Below are positions 4,778 through 12,403 of a DNA stretch of 26,786 nt, one piece after another. The stretch comes from a virus, in IMG/VR virus record IMGVR_UViG_3300048813_000026, positions 1-26,786 of that record; one strand, 5' to 3'. A program made the position numbers and the translations under genes. Position 1 is the first letter of the stretch, and each line of letters starts with the position of its first letter. The notes below the pieces were generated by a model that searched no databases, was not told the DNA's origin, and saw only the letters and a list, made by a program, of their open reading frames with translations.

Positions 4778-5188
4778 GTTAAGATTATTCATTCTTACAC
4801 TCATAGTGATTGATTACAGTAGAGTGCAAGGTGAATCCTCTTTGTGACTTTCGTCACGCAGTCCGGAATAAACCTTAAGGAAATAGGGGGAGTTGCATTA
4901 AGCGCAGAGTTATACGTGTAAAGAAAGCCAACTCTTATAGTCATCCTGACTGGCGGCAAATAACATGCATTGTTAAAGATCATTGAAACCGGCAGTTGGT
5001 CGAGCATGTTTGCCTGTACTAGCACTCATAACAATGCCTTTAGCCTGACAAGTCTATAACTGGCAGTGAAGCGACTATTGATAGACTAGATAACAACGGC
5101 AGTACTAAACCAGATAGAGCTTGGTAGTTCCCTTTTGACCGACTAGCTATTGATAACCATAGAGTTAACAGAGAGAGCAACCTTGCGG

Positions 5189-5200
5189 GACTAGCTAGTC
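5189..5200. repeat. 12-bp perfect palindrome GACTAGCTAGTC
   Basis: Exact dyad in the intergenic region. It shares its AGCT core with a second perfect 12-bp palindrome at 5485-5496. It could be a repressor site, but nothing else identifies it. Confidence 0.4.
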
Positions 5201-5275
5201 ATCCATAACCGTATCAATCAACCTACAAGAGCGATTCTACGCGACCACGCGCCAATGTCAATACCTTAGTGCAAC

Positions 5276-5299
5276 ATAACCAACATTATAACCAACACT
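5276..5299 (+). repeat. 12-bp tandem pair, ATAACCAACAYT
   Basis: ATAACCAACATT is followed directly by ATAACCAACACT, 11 of 12 bases identical. It is followed by a GGCCGGCAGGCC stretch. Purpose unknown. Confidence 0.45.
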
Positions 5300-5423
5300 G
5301 GCCGGCAGGCCTTGCAGCACTAGGTGTGAGCTAGATACAGTACTAATCTAGTATGGTATCCCGACAGAGGTCAACAAATGTACAGTGTAAGCTCAGGCTA
5401 GCTAAATGGTAGCAACGCTAGAT

Positions 5424-5442
5424 GGGAATGATAATCATTCTC
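5424..5442. promoter_or_regulatory. Fur-box-like palindrome
   Basis: GGGAATGATAATCATTCTC agrees with the classical Fur-box 19-mer at 16 of 19 positions, including the whole AATGATAATCATT core. It forms 7-bp inverted arms (GAATGAT/ATCATTC) around one central base. It lies about 280 bases upstream of the small terminase gene. Identity as a host Fur site is inferred from the match alone; it may be a phage operator. Confidence 0.4.
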
Positions 5443-5484
5443 TTTTAGCTAACGCTCTGAATCACATGATCAGACTGAATACAA

Positions 5485-5496
5485 ATAGCTAGCTAT
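5485..5496. repeat. 12-bp perfect palindrome ATAGCTAGCTAT
   Basis: Exact dyad, one of two related ones in the intergenic region (the other at 5189-5200, GACTAGCTAGTC). Confidence 0.4.
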
Positions 5497-5546
5497 GTAA
5501 TATCTGGTTATCAAATATCTGTCTGTTAATTTTCCGGCATTGACGT

Positions 5547-5580
5547 TTGGTGTGTGCAGCAGATTGGTGTGTGCAGCAGA
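5547..5580 (+). repeat. 17-bp tandem duplication
   Basis: TTGGTGTGTGCAGCAGA occurs twice with no gap and no mismatch (5547-5563 and 5564-5580), followed by TTG as if starting a third copy. It directly precedes the degenerate 15-bp array. Perfect identity suggests a recent duplication. Confidence 0.85.
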
Positions 5581-5588
5581 TTGACTGG

Positions 5589-5718
5589 CTATTCAATGAC
5601 ATGCTATTCAATAGTCTATCAACTAATAGCCTACTAACTAACAGTCGACTATCTAATGCCTAGCTATCGTATAGCCACCTATTGAATAGCCAGCTATTGA
5701 ATAGTCGGCTATCTGGAG
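5589..5718 (+). repeat. Degenerate ~15-bp tandem array, CTATTGAATAGCCAG
   Basis: Nine units begin with CTAT or CTAC at 5589, 5604, 5616, 5631, 5649, 5664, 5679, 5694 and 5709. Spacings are 15, 12, 15, 18, 15, 15, 15 and 15. The best units read CTATTGAATAGCCAG and CTATTGAATAGTCGG. The core CTATTGAATAG is the exact reverse complement of CTATTCAATAG at 5604-5614, so the motif is a near dyad. The last unit runs into the SD of the small terminase. There are no unique spacers, so it is not CRISPR. It may be an iteron-like binding array, or decayed pentapeptide-repeat coding DNA. Confidence 0.75.
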
Positions 5719-5724
5719 CAAATT

Positions 5725-6291
5725 ATGCACATGGCCACCCCTGAGTCGCGTGAACGGGTACGTTTATTGTCATCCTTCGGCGTGAGCAGACAAGATATCG
5801 CAAAGGTGTTACACATTGGCGTAGATACATTGTGTGACATATATATGGAAGAATTACATATAGCAGCTGTAGACAAAAATGCGGCAATTGCCCACCGCCT
5901 ATATGACAAAGCTATGGGTGGTGACACCACAGCGATGATATTTTGGCTAAAGTGCCGCGCACGATGGCGTGAGGTTGACAAGCTAAACCAGCAACCCAAC
6001 CAGCTACAAGATTCCATATTGGAAGTATTACAAGCATTGAAAGGTGCAGCCAACAATAAAGTTGTAAAGTTGGGTGTTGGTGAACCGACACTACTGGAGC
6101 AACTAGCATCGCCAGCGATTGATGCGGTGGCATTCGCAGGTGAAACCACGTATGAATCCGAACCCATCCAGGAACAAATAGGTCTACCGGTAAACCCAGA
6201 TGTGACCAACCATGCACGGATACCGAAACCCACACCACAGGAGCGCACGGCACAGGCGATGTTGGAAAACGGGATATCGTTTGGTGACTAA
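5725..6291 (+). CDS. Terminase small subunit
   Basis: The small terminase selects phage DNA for packaging and hands it to the large subunit. This 188-residue protein has an N-terminal helix-turn-helix (about 13-43, LLSSFGVSRQDIAKVLHIGV), then the family signature GGDTTAMIFWLKCRARWRE (65-83). A long polar C-terminal tail carries PTPQERTAQAML. It is a little longer than P22 gp3 (162). ATG 5725 has GGAG at 5715-5718; ATG 5731 is a weaker option. Position directly before the terminase and portal genes agrees. Recognition-site specificity cannot be read from sequence; the array upstream is one candidate substrate. Confidence 0.85.
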   Translation: MHMATPESRERVRLLSSFGVSRQDIAKVLHIGVDTLCDIYMEELHIAAVDKNAAIAHRLYDKAMGGDTTAMIFWLKCRARWREVDKLNQQPNQLQDSILEVLQALKGAANNKVVKLGVGEPTLLEQLASPAIDAVAFAGETTYESEPIQEQIGLPVNPDVTNHARIPKPTPQERTAQAMLENGISFGD

Positions 6292-6340
6292 TCTAAATAC
6301 CGGAATATATTTGCTTTCTAGTACTGTGGGTGATATTAGT

Positions 6341-6360
6341 ACACCTACAATTGTAGGAGT
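6341..6360 (+). promoter_or_regulatory. Dyad enclosing an SD sequence
   Basis: CCTACAATTGTAGG (6344-6357) is a perfect 14-bp palindrome, extending to 20 bases with one mismatched pair. Its right arm contains the AGGAG that would serve the zinc-finger gene starting at 6374. It could be an operator or an RNA structure that hides the SD. Confidence 0.45.
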
Positions 6361-6373
6361 TAATAGACACTAT

Positions 6374-6586
6374 ATGTACACGGAAGCCAAGCCATTTCAA
6401 CCAGTAATACCCTTACCAGAGATTACAAAAAGCGCCAAAGAGCCATCTATTGTGTGTAATATTTGTGCAAAGGTGATGATGGTGACGCATGTGTGCTACA
6501 ACAAATGCATGGAGTCACAGCGCCATATTTTGCAAGGCAGAGATGTATGCCATTGGTGTTGGGATAAACATTTAGCAGTGCAGTAG
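6374..6586 (+). CDS. 70-residue multi-Cys zinc-finger-like protein
   Basis: From ATG 6374 the product is MYTEAKPFQPVIPLPEITKS followed by three Cys pairs: C28-x2-C31, C41-x3-C45 and C59-x2-C62, with His at 39, 51, 60 and 66. Two zinc sites, possibly a treble-clef-like fold, are likely. The frame is open further upstream into the small terminase gene, but that part lacks a good start. AGGAG is about 14 bases from this ATG, which is long, so the exact start is uncertain. Located between TerS and TerL, it might assist packaging or be an independent cargo gene. Confidence 0.55.
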   Translation: MYTEAKPFQPVIPLPEITKSAKEPSIVCNICAKVMMVTHVCYNKCMESQRHILQGRDVCHWCWDKHLAVQ

Positions 6587-6734
6587 CCAGTACGGGATTC
6601 TAGCTACTACGTAGCCCTAGGAAACATGTGGGGTTTGGGATACTGATGTTCCTGCGTGATTGTTTTTTTGAACGCGGCTTTGTATATAGGCGCTTATCGT
6701 TATCTCTCAGTTTAACACATTTATAGGGAATTAG
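6587..6734 (+). other. 148-base gap before large terminase, candidate promoter
   Basis: No gene is visible. AGGAAACAT (6619-6627) and ATGTTCCT (near 6647) can pair with one bulge, and a run of seven T follows at 6663-6669, nine bases beyond the stem. That makes a poor terminator. TTGTTT (6660-6665) and TATATA (6683-6688) are 17 bases apart and could be a weak sigma70-type promoter for the head genes. TTTAACACATTTATAGGG leads into ATG 6735 and resembles the leftward leaders. Confidence 0.25.
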
Positions 6735-8282
6735 ATGCAAGCTTTAACTGATTTACAAGACACTATTAGTCACGAAGACATACGGAATCTATTGGACTTC
6801 AAGTTATTTGCTGCGTCTTTTTTAAAGATTAGATCCAAGTCTGGTGCGATACAGCCATTAGTGTTTAACCAGGCACAGAACTATATTAATTATAAGTTAG
6901 ACGATCAGCTTAAGCGTACTGGTAAAGTACGGGCAGTTATATTAAAGGGTAGGCAAGCTGGTACATCAACACTGATACAAGCTAGATATTCACATAGAGT
7001 GCTCACGTCTAAAGGTATTAAGGCTTATATCCTGACGCATGAACAGGAAGCGACTAATAACTTATTTGAAATGGCTAAGCGGTTTATGGATAACTTGCCC
7101 AAGGGGTTAGCGCCAGTTGCTGAAGCTAGTACGTCAACCAAACTATATTATAAGTCATTAGACTCTGGTTACTCAGTGGGTACTGCTGGTAATAAGGGTG
7201 CAGGTAGATCCCAGACTATACAGTTATTCCACGGTAGTGAAGTTGGGTTCTGGCCGCATGCTAGTGAACATGCTAAAGGTGTCATGCAGGCTATTAGTAG
7301 GGATGACGGTACAGAAGTAATATTAGAGTCTACCGCTAATGGTATTGGTAATTACTTTTACCATATCTGGTTATCAGCAATGGCTGGTAAGTCAGAATTC
7401 CAGGCGATATTTGTGCCATGGTATTGGCAGCGTGAATATGTCAATACTGCAGATGGCTTTACACCAACAGCAGATGAAAACGAACTATTAGACCACTATG
7501 CTAGAGATGGCTTGTCCATTGCGCATCTGTCATGGCGCAGGTTAAAGATTGCAGAGTTTAGCAATGACTATGAAGTCGGGTTAGAGCAATTCAAGCAAGA
7601 ATATCCGATGACGGCTAGTGAAGCCTTCCGTAACCCGATAGACAATGCATTTATTAATTCCAAGCATGTCATGCGTGCTAGAAAAGCTATTGTGGAGTCA
7701 GACGCTAAACTAATCATCGGTGTCGATGTTGCTATCAGTGACAAAGACAAGACAGCTATCATTAGGCGCAAGGGTCGATTGACATACTCATTGGAGAAGT
7801 TCAACAACCATAACACCATGGAAATATGTGGTAAAATTAAGCGCATTATTTTGGAAGAAAAGCCTGAAAAGGTTTATATTGACTGTATAGGTATTGGTGC
7901 CGGCGTGGTCGACAGGTTACAGGAAATGGGATACACGCAGGTAGAAGGCGTCAATGTATCGCGATCGGCCAATGACAAAGAACATTACAAAAACCTCCGT
8001 GCAGAACTATGGGGTGAGCTACGTGACTGGTTAGGTCAGGAAATGGCAGTGCAGATACCAGACGACGATGAACTGCATGGGGAATTATGTTCTTTGGGAT
8101 ATAAGTTCAATAGCAATGGACAGTTGCAGATAGAATCCAAGGATGACCTTAAGGCAAGAGGAATGCCTTCGCCGGATGGTGCCGATGCGCTTTGTTTGAC
8201 CTTTTCTGGAGGTTTCTATCAAACTATGGGCAGTTTACCAGTAGATAGGTTATCACCGCAAGAGAAAGGTATGTTTCTTTGA
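6735..8282 (+). CDS. Terminase large subunit
   Basis: This is the ATP-driven packaging motor and DNA-cutting nuclease that docks on the portal. The 515-residue protein (P22 gp2 is 499) has the Walker A-type KGRQAGTST at 71-79 and a Walker B-like IQLFHGSEV with catalytic E169. It then has the coupling motif ILESTANG (197-203). The C-terminal RNase H-like nuclease shows IIGVDVAISD (D331), VYIDCIG (D383) and SPDGADA (D481, D484). All key residues are present, so the enzyme should be active. The SD TAGGGA lies five bases upstream of ATG 6735. An HNH gene directly downstream is a common arrangement in phages. Confidence 0.97.
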   Translation: MQALTDLQDTISHEDIRNLLDFKLFAASFLKIRSKSGAIQPLVFNQAQNYINYKLDDQLKRTGKVRAVILKGRQAGTSTLIQARYSHRVLTSKGIKAYILTHEQEATNNLFEMAKRFMDNLPKGLAPVAEASTSTKLYYKSLDSGYSVGTAGNKGAGRSQTIQLFHGSEVGFWPHASEHAKGVMQAISRDDGTEVILESTANGIGNYFYHIWLSAMAGKSEFQAIFVPWYWQREYVNTADGFTPTADENELLDHYARDGLSIAHLSWRRLKIAEFSNDYEVGLEQFKQEYPMTASEAFRNPIDNAFINSKHVMRARKAIVESDAKLIIGVDVAISDKDKTAIIRRKGRLTYSLEKFNNHNTMEICGKIKRIILEEKPEKVYIDCIGIGAGVVDRLQEMGYTQVEGVNVSRSANDKEHYKNLRAELWGELRDWLGQEMAVQIPDDDELHGELCSLGYKFNSNGQLQIESKDDLKARGMPSPDGADALCLTFSGGFYQTMGSLPVDRLSPQEKGMFL

Positions 8283-8326
8283 GTGCAGATGCATTAAGAT
8301 ATATCTTCTATTTATAGGAGATAATA

Positions 8327-8935
8327 ATGCGTGAATATGTAATATATAAAGGGCATACATATTTTATTCAAACAAGTAATAGGTATTACCAGAATGGGAA
8401 TAAAGATGTGACAGAAAGATTATTACATCGTGCAATATGGTCAGATCATTATGGTGCAATTCCAGATGGTCATATTATTCATCATAAAGATCATGATTGG
8501 CGAAATAATAATATTGAAAATTTAGAGTTAATGGAATTACGAAAGCATCTTAGTGACCATGCAAAAGAATTGCATAGTAATTCAGAATATATAAAACAAA
8601 ATAAAGAATCATTATTAAAAGCACAAGAATCAGCAAAGATATGGCATGCATCTGAAGAAGGTTTAGCATGGCATAAGAAGCATGGCAAAGAATGCTGGAT
8701 AGATAGAAAATTACATAAAGTTAATTGTATTGTTTGTAAAAAAGAAGTTGAAACTCCATTTCCAACAAGAACAAAATACTGTTCCAAGTCTTGCAGACAA
8801 AAAATTGATTATCAAAAACATAAAACTGATAAACGTAATTGTTGTGTATGCAATAAAGAATTCTTAGCTAATAAATATACAAAAGTTATGGCGTGTTCAA
8901 GAAAATGCGGAAATAACATAAGATGGATGAATTAA
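8327..8935 (+). CDS. HNH endonuclease with C-terminal zinc fingers
   Basis: The 202-residue protein has an N-terminal HNH core with LLHRAIWSDHYG (32-43), IIHHKDHDWRNNNIENLEL (50-68) and a further His at 74. Two Cys4 fingers follow: C134-x2-C137 with C152-x3-C156, and C172-x2-C175 with C190-x3-C194. Such free-standing enzymes cut double-stranded DNA and spread as homing genes; some next to terminases also help packaging. Its A-rich codons differ from the flanking terminase and portal, which suggests later insertion between them. The SD TAGGAG precedes ATG 8327 by nine bases. Confidence 0.9.
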   Translation: MREYVIYKGHTYFIQTSNRYYQNGNKDVTERLLHRAIWSDHYGAIPDGHIIHHKDHDWRNNNIENLELMELRKHLSDHAKELHSNSEYIKQNKESLLKAQESAKIWHASEEGLAWHKKHGKECWIDRKLHKVNCIVCKKEVETPFPTRTKYCSKSCRQKIDYQKHKTDKRNCCVCNKEFLANKYTKVMACSRKCGNNIRWMN

Positions 8936-8947
8936 AAGGACAAGAAC

Positions 8948-11122
8948 ATGCCAAGGAAAGATTCGGAAGTAGTATCAAAGATCAGGGCAATGATCGACAA
9001 GTGGGATAAGTACTGGCGCATCAATCGTGAAGAATACTACCAATGGGTATTGTTCATCATGGGTGACCAATGGCGTGAAGATGAATCCAAACTATTTGAA
9101 CGATACAATAAGATACCGCTGACATTTAATAAGCTCGGCGCATTGGCTAACCACCTGATTGGCGACCAACGCCAGAACACACCAATGCTACAAATCCATC
9201 CTGATGACTTTGTTGATCCTGAAACGGCTGATGTACGTGCAGCACTTATCAAGAATATTACGTTTAACTCCCAGGCAGAAATCGCATACCAAACTGCATT
9301 TCAATCCGCCATTATTGGTGGGTTCGGTGCATTCCGTGTTGGCATTGACTATGAAGATGAATCGTCATTCCATAAGAAATTAGGTATCTATGAAATCAAA
9401 GATCCGACACGATGTTATTGGGATATGGCAGCAGAGTCACCCTGCAAGACTGACGGGATGTATTGTGGTTACAAAGTTAGAATGTCACGCAAGAAATTCA
9501 AATCCATCTATGGCAAAAAGATTGAACAAGATATTGGTGCATCAGCTGTTACTGAGGACAGTTCATTTGTTTATGCAGATGATGATTCAATTACCATCGT
9601 GTATCACTTTGAACGCGAAGGTAGGCCATCCAAAATACATAAGCTGTCTAATGGTGAAACCGTTAGCACGCAAGAACTAAAAACACTAAGTAAATTCGAA
9701 CTAGATGGTGTAAACGAAAAGTTATATCTCTACAAAGGCGAACCAGTATCCGTCGTCGATACACGTGACGTCACTATCTATAAAATCACGCAGAAAGAAC
9801 TAGCCGGTGATTATATTCTGGATGAAACAGACTTCCCGACTGAGCAACTGCCCATACCATATGTTGATCAAAATTCATATTGGGATAAACGTGGACAGCA
9901 AGTTACTAGATCGTTTTTCCAGGATGTAAAAGATTCCCAACGCTACCTAAACTATCTCGCTACGCAATCCGCTTATATTATGAAAGTATCGCGTTACGAC
10001 CAGTTCATTGCTAGCAGAAAGAACGTCGCAGCACCCGATACACAACAAGTCTGGCGTGATCCATCTGTGCAACAAGGTGCATTGATTTATGACGAATCGC
10101 CGAATGGGAATAAGCCAGAACAGTTACGGCCACCAGAACTATCGCAATCGTTGATGACGCAATATGACAGATGTTTAATGGATATACAAACTGGCACGGG
10201 TATGTACAATACCCAACTTGGGGAGAAAGGAAATGAAGTCTCCGGTAGAGCGATTGATGCGCGTACGAAACGTGGCAGTTATAATACTTATGTACCTTTT
10301 AATAGCCTTAATCGCGCTATTGCCTGTGCCGGACAGATCATTAACGAAGCCATCCCAAAAGTATATGACGCGGAACGCCTGATGGTTTTGCAAATGCCAG
10401 ATCGTGAAAATGTACGTGTCACGATTAACAAGCAGGAAGACGAATATGGAATGCAGGTTACTAATGATATGACCACAGGCAGATACCATATACGGCTACT
10501 ACCAGGACCATCCTACCAGGGTCAGAAAGCAGAAGCCCTGCAATCCATGGAAATGATGCTTGCTGCTGACAAATCTGGTCAAGTATTCCCATTGATTGCC
10601 GACCTCTATGCTGAGAATCTGGAATTACCAAACAATTTGGTCATACGTAATAGACTACGTACTATTGTACCACCAGAAGTCATCCAAGCGGGGAAAACCG
10701 GTGAGCCATTACCACCAAAACCACCGCAACCAAACCCAGAAATGGAACTCATTGCACTGAAAAAACAAGAATTAGAGTGGAAAAAGCAGCAAGCAATGCA
10801 AGATTCCCAGAAAAAAACGCAAGAATTGCAGATAAAACAGCAAGAAATACAGCGAAAAGCGATGGAAACCCATCAAGATATGACAATGGCATGGGAAAAA
10901 CTGGAAGGCGAAAAACAAGAATCTGCGGCCAAACTCCAAGAGACGATCCTGCGCTACGATGCCGAAATCAAGCACATGCAGTCTGCAGAAGATATGAACC
11001 ATGCTAATAACCTGGTGAAACTATTGACACATGGGTCACAAGTTGGCCATGAACGTGAAATGCAACATAAAGAACTGAATCATCCATCCAATAATAAACC
11101 AACACCACCAAAGAGAGATTAA
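8948..11122 (+). CDS. Portal protein, P22 gp1-like
   Basis: The portal forms the ring at one capsid vertex through which DNA enters and leaves. At 724 residues it is nearly the same length as P22 gp1 (725). It shows the family's N-terminal NREEYYQWVLFIMGDQW, the NKIPLTFNKLGALANHLIGD segment and central SFFQDVKDSQRYLNYLATQS. A Gly/Asn segment (NTQLGEKGNEVSGRAIDART) follows. The last 130 residues are a Gln/Lys/Glu-rich helical region fitting the long C-terminal barrel of P22 portals. The SD AAGGA precedes ATG 8948. It follows the terminase and precedes the scaffold, as in P22. Confidence 0.95.
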   Translation: MPRKDSEVVSKIRAMIDKWDKYWRINREEYYQWVLFIMGDQWREDESKLFERYNKIPLTFNKLGALANHLIGDQRQNTPMLQIHPDDFVDPETADVRAALIKNITFNSQAEIAYQTAFQSAIIGGFGAFRVGIDYEDESSFHKKLGIYEIKDPTRCYWDMAAESPCKTDGMYCGYKVRMSRKKFKSIYGKKIEQDIGASAVTEDSSFVYADDDSITIVYHFEREGRPSKIHKLSNGETVSTQELKTLSKFELDGVNEKLYLYKGEPVSVVDTRDVTIYKITQKELAGDYILDETDFPTEQLPIPYVDQNSYWDKRGQQVTRSFFQDVKDSQRYLNYLATQSAYIMKVSRYDQFIASRKNVAAPDTQQVWRDPSVQQGALIYDESPNGNKPEQLRPPELSQSLMTQYDRCLMDIQTGTGMYNTQLGEKGNEVSGRAIDARTKRGSYNTYVPFNSLNRAIACAGQIINEAIPKVYDAERLMVLQMPDRENVRVTINKQEDEYGMQVTNDMTTGRYHIRLLPGPSYQGQKAEALQSMEMMLAADKSGQVFPLIADLYAENLELPNNLVIRNRLRTIVPPEVIQAGKTGEPLPPKPPQPNPEMELIALKKQELEWKKQQAMQDSQKKTQELQIKQQEIQRKAMETHQDMTMAWEKLEGEKQESAAKLQETILRYDAEIKHMQSAEDMNHANNLVKLLTHGSQVGHEREMQHKELNHPSNNKPTPPKRD

Positions 11123-11128
11123 TGCCCT

Positions 11129-12052
11129 ATGGAAGCCCAAGAAACCAACACTGATACGGATACGACTACAACAGAACTAGCACCAAGACCGATTAAGAAC
11201 ATTGATGCCCAATTGGTCGCAGCGATGCAGCCAGAACCCGTGGAACCGGTAGCAGAAAATGTTCCACGCGGAACAGAGGAACCAGAAGTTGTAGTAGATT
11301 CAGTACAACAAGAACCTGTAGTAGATTCAGCACAAGATACCGAGAAAACCTCGGCAACTGAAAAACCAGATAAGGTTGACAATAAATCGGATAAAGTTGT
11401 CAATGCCGCTGTTACTGATGAATACGGCAATCCAGTTGTCAAAGAGAAGATGTATACAGAAGCAGAACTAAATCAGCGTATTAGAGAGCGTCTAGCACGT
11501 GGTAAATACGCCGAACAGCAGCAAACTGCACCTATCGTGCAACAACCTGCAGTCACACAAGTAGATCCTGATGCAGACTGGGAAACGCAGTTAAAGACGG
11601 TTATTAAGTCTACTGTGAAAGAGATTGGTCAGGAAACACAGCAAGTGCAGTGGCAGCAAGCTGAACAAGCACGCCAAGCAGAGTTTGAAGAAAAGTTCAC
11701 TAATGGCATGGCCAAGTACAAAGACTTCCACGACGTCATTGCTGACAAACCCATTACTGACAGTATTATGTTGGCAACACGTGGCATGGATAACCCAGCA
11801 GCATTCCTATATGCCGCTGCCAAGACGCAAGCCACAGAATTAGACAAGATAGCCAGAATGACTGACCCATACCAGCAGGCTGCAGCGATTGGTCGGTTAG
11901 ATGAAAAGATGCGCAAGGTTCGTACAGGTAGTGTGGAATCTAAGGTCATCAAGACTAAGCAGGGTGACATGACAGATGCCAAGCCTGAACCCAAAAGATC
12001 AATTGACGATCTGATCCATAAACATGCAAAATCTAAACAATGGCGACGCTAA
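11129..12052 (+). CDS. Scaffolding protein, P22 gp8-like
   Basis: At 307 residues this matches the size of P22 gp8 (303) and sits between portal and coat. The first 90 residues are acidic, low-complexity and Thr/Val/Glu-rich. A helical middle contains MYTEAELNQRIRERLARG, ATRGMDNPAAFLYAAAKTQA and a repeated DKIARM...EKMRKV. The end, SIDDLIHKHAKSKQWRR, is a short basic helix like the gp8 coat-binding element. It should guide coat assembly and leave the procapsid. ATG 11129 is six bases after the portal stop; the ATG at 11122 opens only a ten-codon frame. A parS-like 16-mer lies inside the gene. Confidence 0.88.
   Translation: MEAQETNTDTDTTTTELAPRPIKNIDAQLVAAMQPEPVEPVAENVPRGTEEPEVVVDSVQQEPVVDSAQDTEKTSATEKPDKVDNKSDKVVNAAVTDEYGNPVVKEKMYTEAELNQRIRERLARGKYAEQQQTAPIVQQPAVTQVDPDADWETQLKTVIKSTVKEIGQETQQVQWQQAEQARQAEFEEKFTNGMAKYKDFHDVIADKPITDSIMLATRGMDNPAAFLYAAAKTQATELDKIARMTDPYQQAAAIGRLDEKMRKVRTGSVESKVIKTKQGDMTDAKPEPKRSIDDLIHKHAKSKQWRR
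11260..11275. promoter_or_regulatory. parS-like 16-mer inside scaffold gene
   Basis: TGTTCCACGCGGAACA differs at one base from TGTTCCACGTGGAACA, a form of the ParB-binding parS site typical of Pseudomonas-type chromosomes. One half-site is perfect and the other has C for T next to the centre. CGTGGAACC, another exact half-site, lies at 11239-11247. The bases encode VPRGT in the acidic, low-complexity part of the scaffold. Function is unproven. Confidence 0.3.
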
Positions 12053-12066
12053 CCTAGGAGTTTGAT

Positions 12067-12222
12067 ATGCCGATACCTGGTGATAATGGTCAACCCGCAA
12101 AAGAAAAGAAAGCGCAAGAGAACCGCATTACAGATGTAAGTCAGCGCGATGCCTGCGTACAGAAAGAAGTCATTCTGAATAAGCCCGCACCGAAAGAAAA
12201 GAACATATTTGGAGTAATGTAA
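12067..12222 (+). CDS. 51-residue hypothetical protein
   Basis: ATG 12067 follows AGGAG at ideal spacing, 14 bases after the scaffold stop. The product (MPIPGDNGQPAKEKKAQENR...) is polar, Lys/Glu-rich and probably disordered, ending NIFGVM. It opens a run of six tiny genes between scaffold and coat. No family recognised. Confidence 0.65.
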   Translation: MPIPGDNGQPAKEKKAQENRITDVSQRDACVQKEVILNKPAPKEKNIFGVM

Positions 12223-12223
12223 A

Positions 12224-12403
12224 ATGCCCAAACAACCCAAAGAGTGTTGCTACGAAGAAATGTCAAATGAAGGACCAGAAGGCGGTCAGTCTATTACCAA
12301 GATAGATAACAGTATTCATTCTGAAATTTGGGATGAACCCATGCAGAATGCTTATGAACTGGCACGTAATAGTGCGTTCGATCAATCTGGGATGAAGAAA
12401 TAA
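12224..12403 (+). CDS. 59-residue hypothetical protein
   Basis: The gene starts one base after the preceding stop, with GGAG about nine bases upstream. The product begins MPKQPKECCYEEMSNEGPEG, is acidic, and has a C-terminal helical part (MQNAYELARNSAFDQSGMKK). It is coupled to the next gene by TAATG. A minor head component or assembly factor is possible from its position only. Confidence 0.65.
   Translation: MPKQPKECCYEEMSNEGPEGGQSITKIDNSIHSEIWDEPMQNAYELARNSAFDQSGMKK

Larger units (their letters stand above)
4758..5724. other. Long intergenic region between divergent blocks
   Basis: About 970 bases carry no frame with SD, codon pattern or recognisable product. It separates the leftward early block from the rightward packaging and head genes, so divergent promoters and possibly an origin or packaging site are expected. 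It contains a GTGAC/GTCAC hairpin (4844-4857), AGTCTAT/ATAGACT inverted arms (5051-5087), two perfect 12-bp palindromes, a 12-bp tandem pair (5276-5299), a Fur-box-like dyad, a 17-bp tandem pair and the ~15-bp array. CTAG occurs about a dozen times, well above the roughly four expected. I could not place a good sigma70 promoter. Confidence 0.7.

Noticed and set aside
4801-5025. 74-codon minus-strand frame in the long intergenic region
   Set aside because: No SD, irregular composition and no recognisable pattern. It lies upstream of the leftward block's first convincing gene and crosses the 4844-4857 hairpin.
5589-5718. CRISPR array
   Set aside because: Units are contiguous and degenerate, there are no unique spacers, and no cas genes are present.
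4758-5724. tRNA or other structured RNA gene
   Set aside because: I looked for T-loop (GGTTCGAATCC-like) and cloverleaf pairing and found none; the short hairpins do not combine into a known RNA.
5918-5930. GTGGTGACACCAC dyad inside the small terminase gene as a P22-type pac site
   Set aside because: It encodes the conserved GGDTTA motif of the protein, which explains the bases; no pac similarity can be shown.
11260-11275. Thrombin-like VPRG site as a designed tag
   Set aside because: The residues arise naturally from the palindrome and the surrounding sequence is ordinary phage coding DNA; there is no vector sequence nearby.
11119-11442. 107-codon minus-strand frame opposite the scaffold start
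   Set aside because: Mirror of a Thr/Glu/Val-rich coding region; Ser/Thr-rich shadow with no SD or context.
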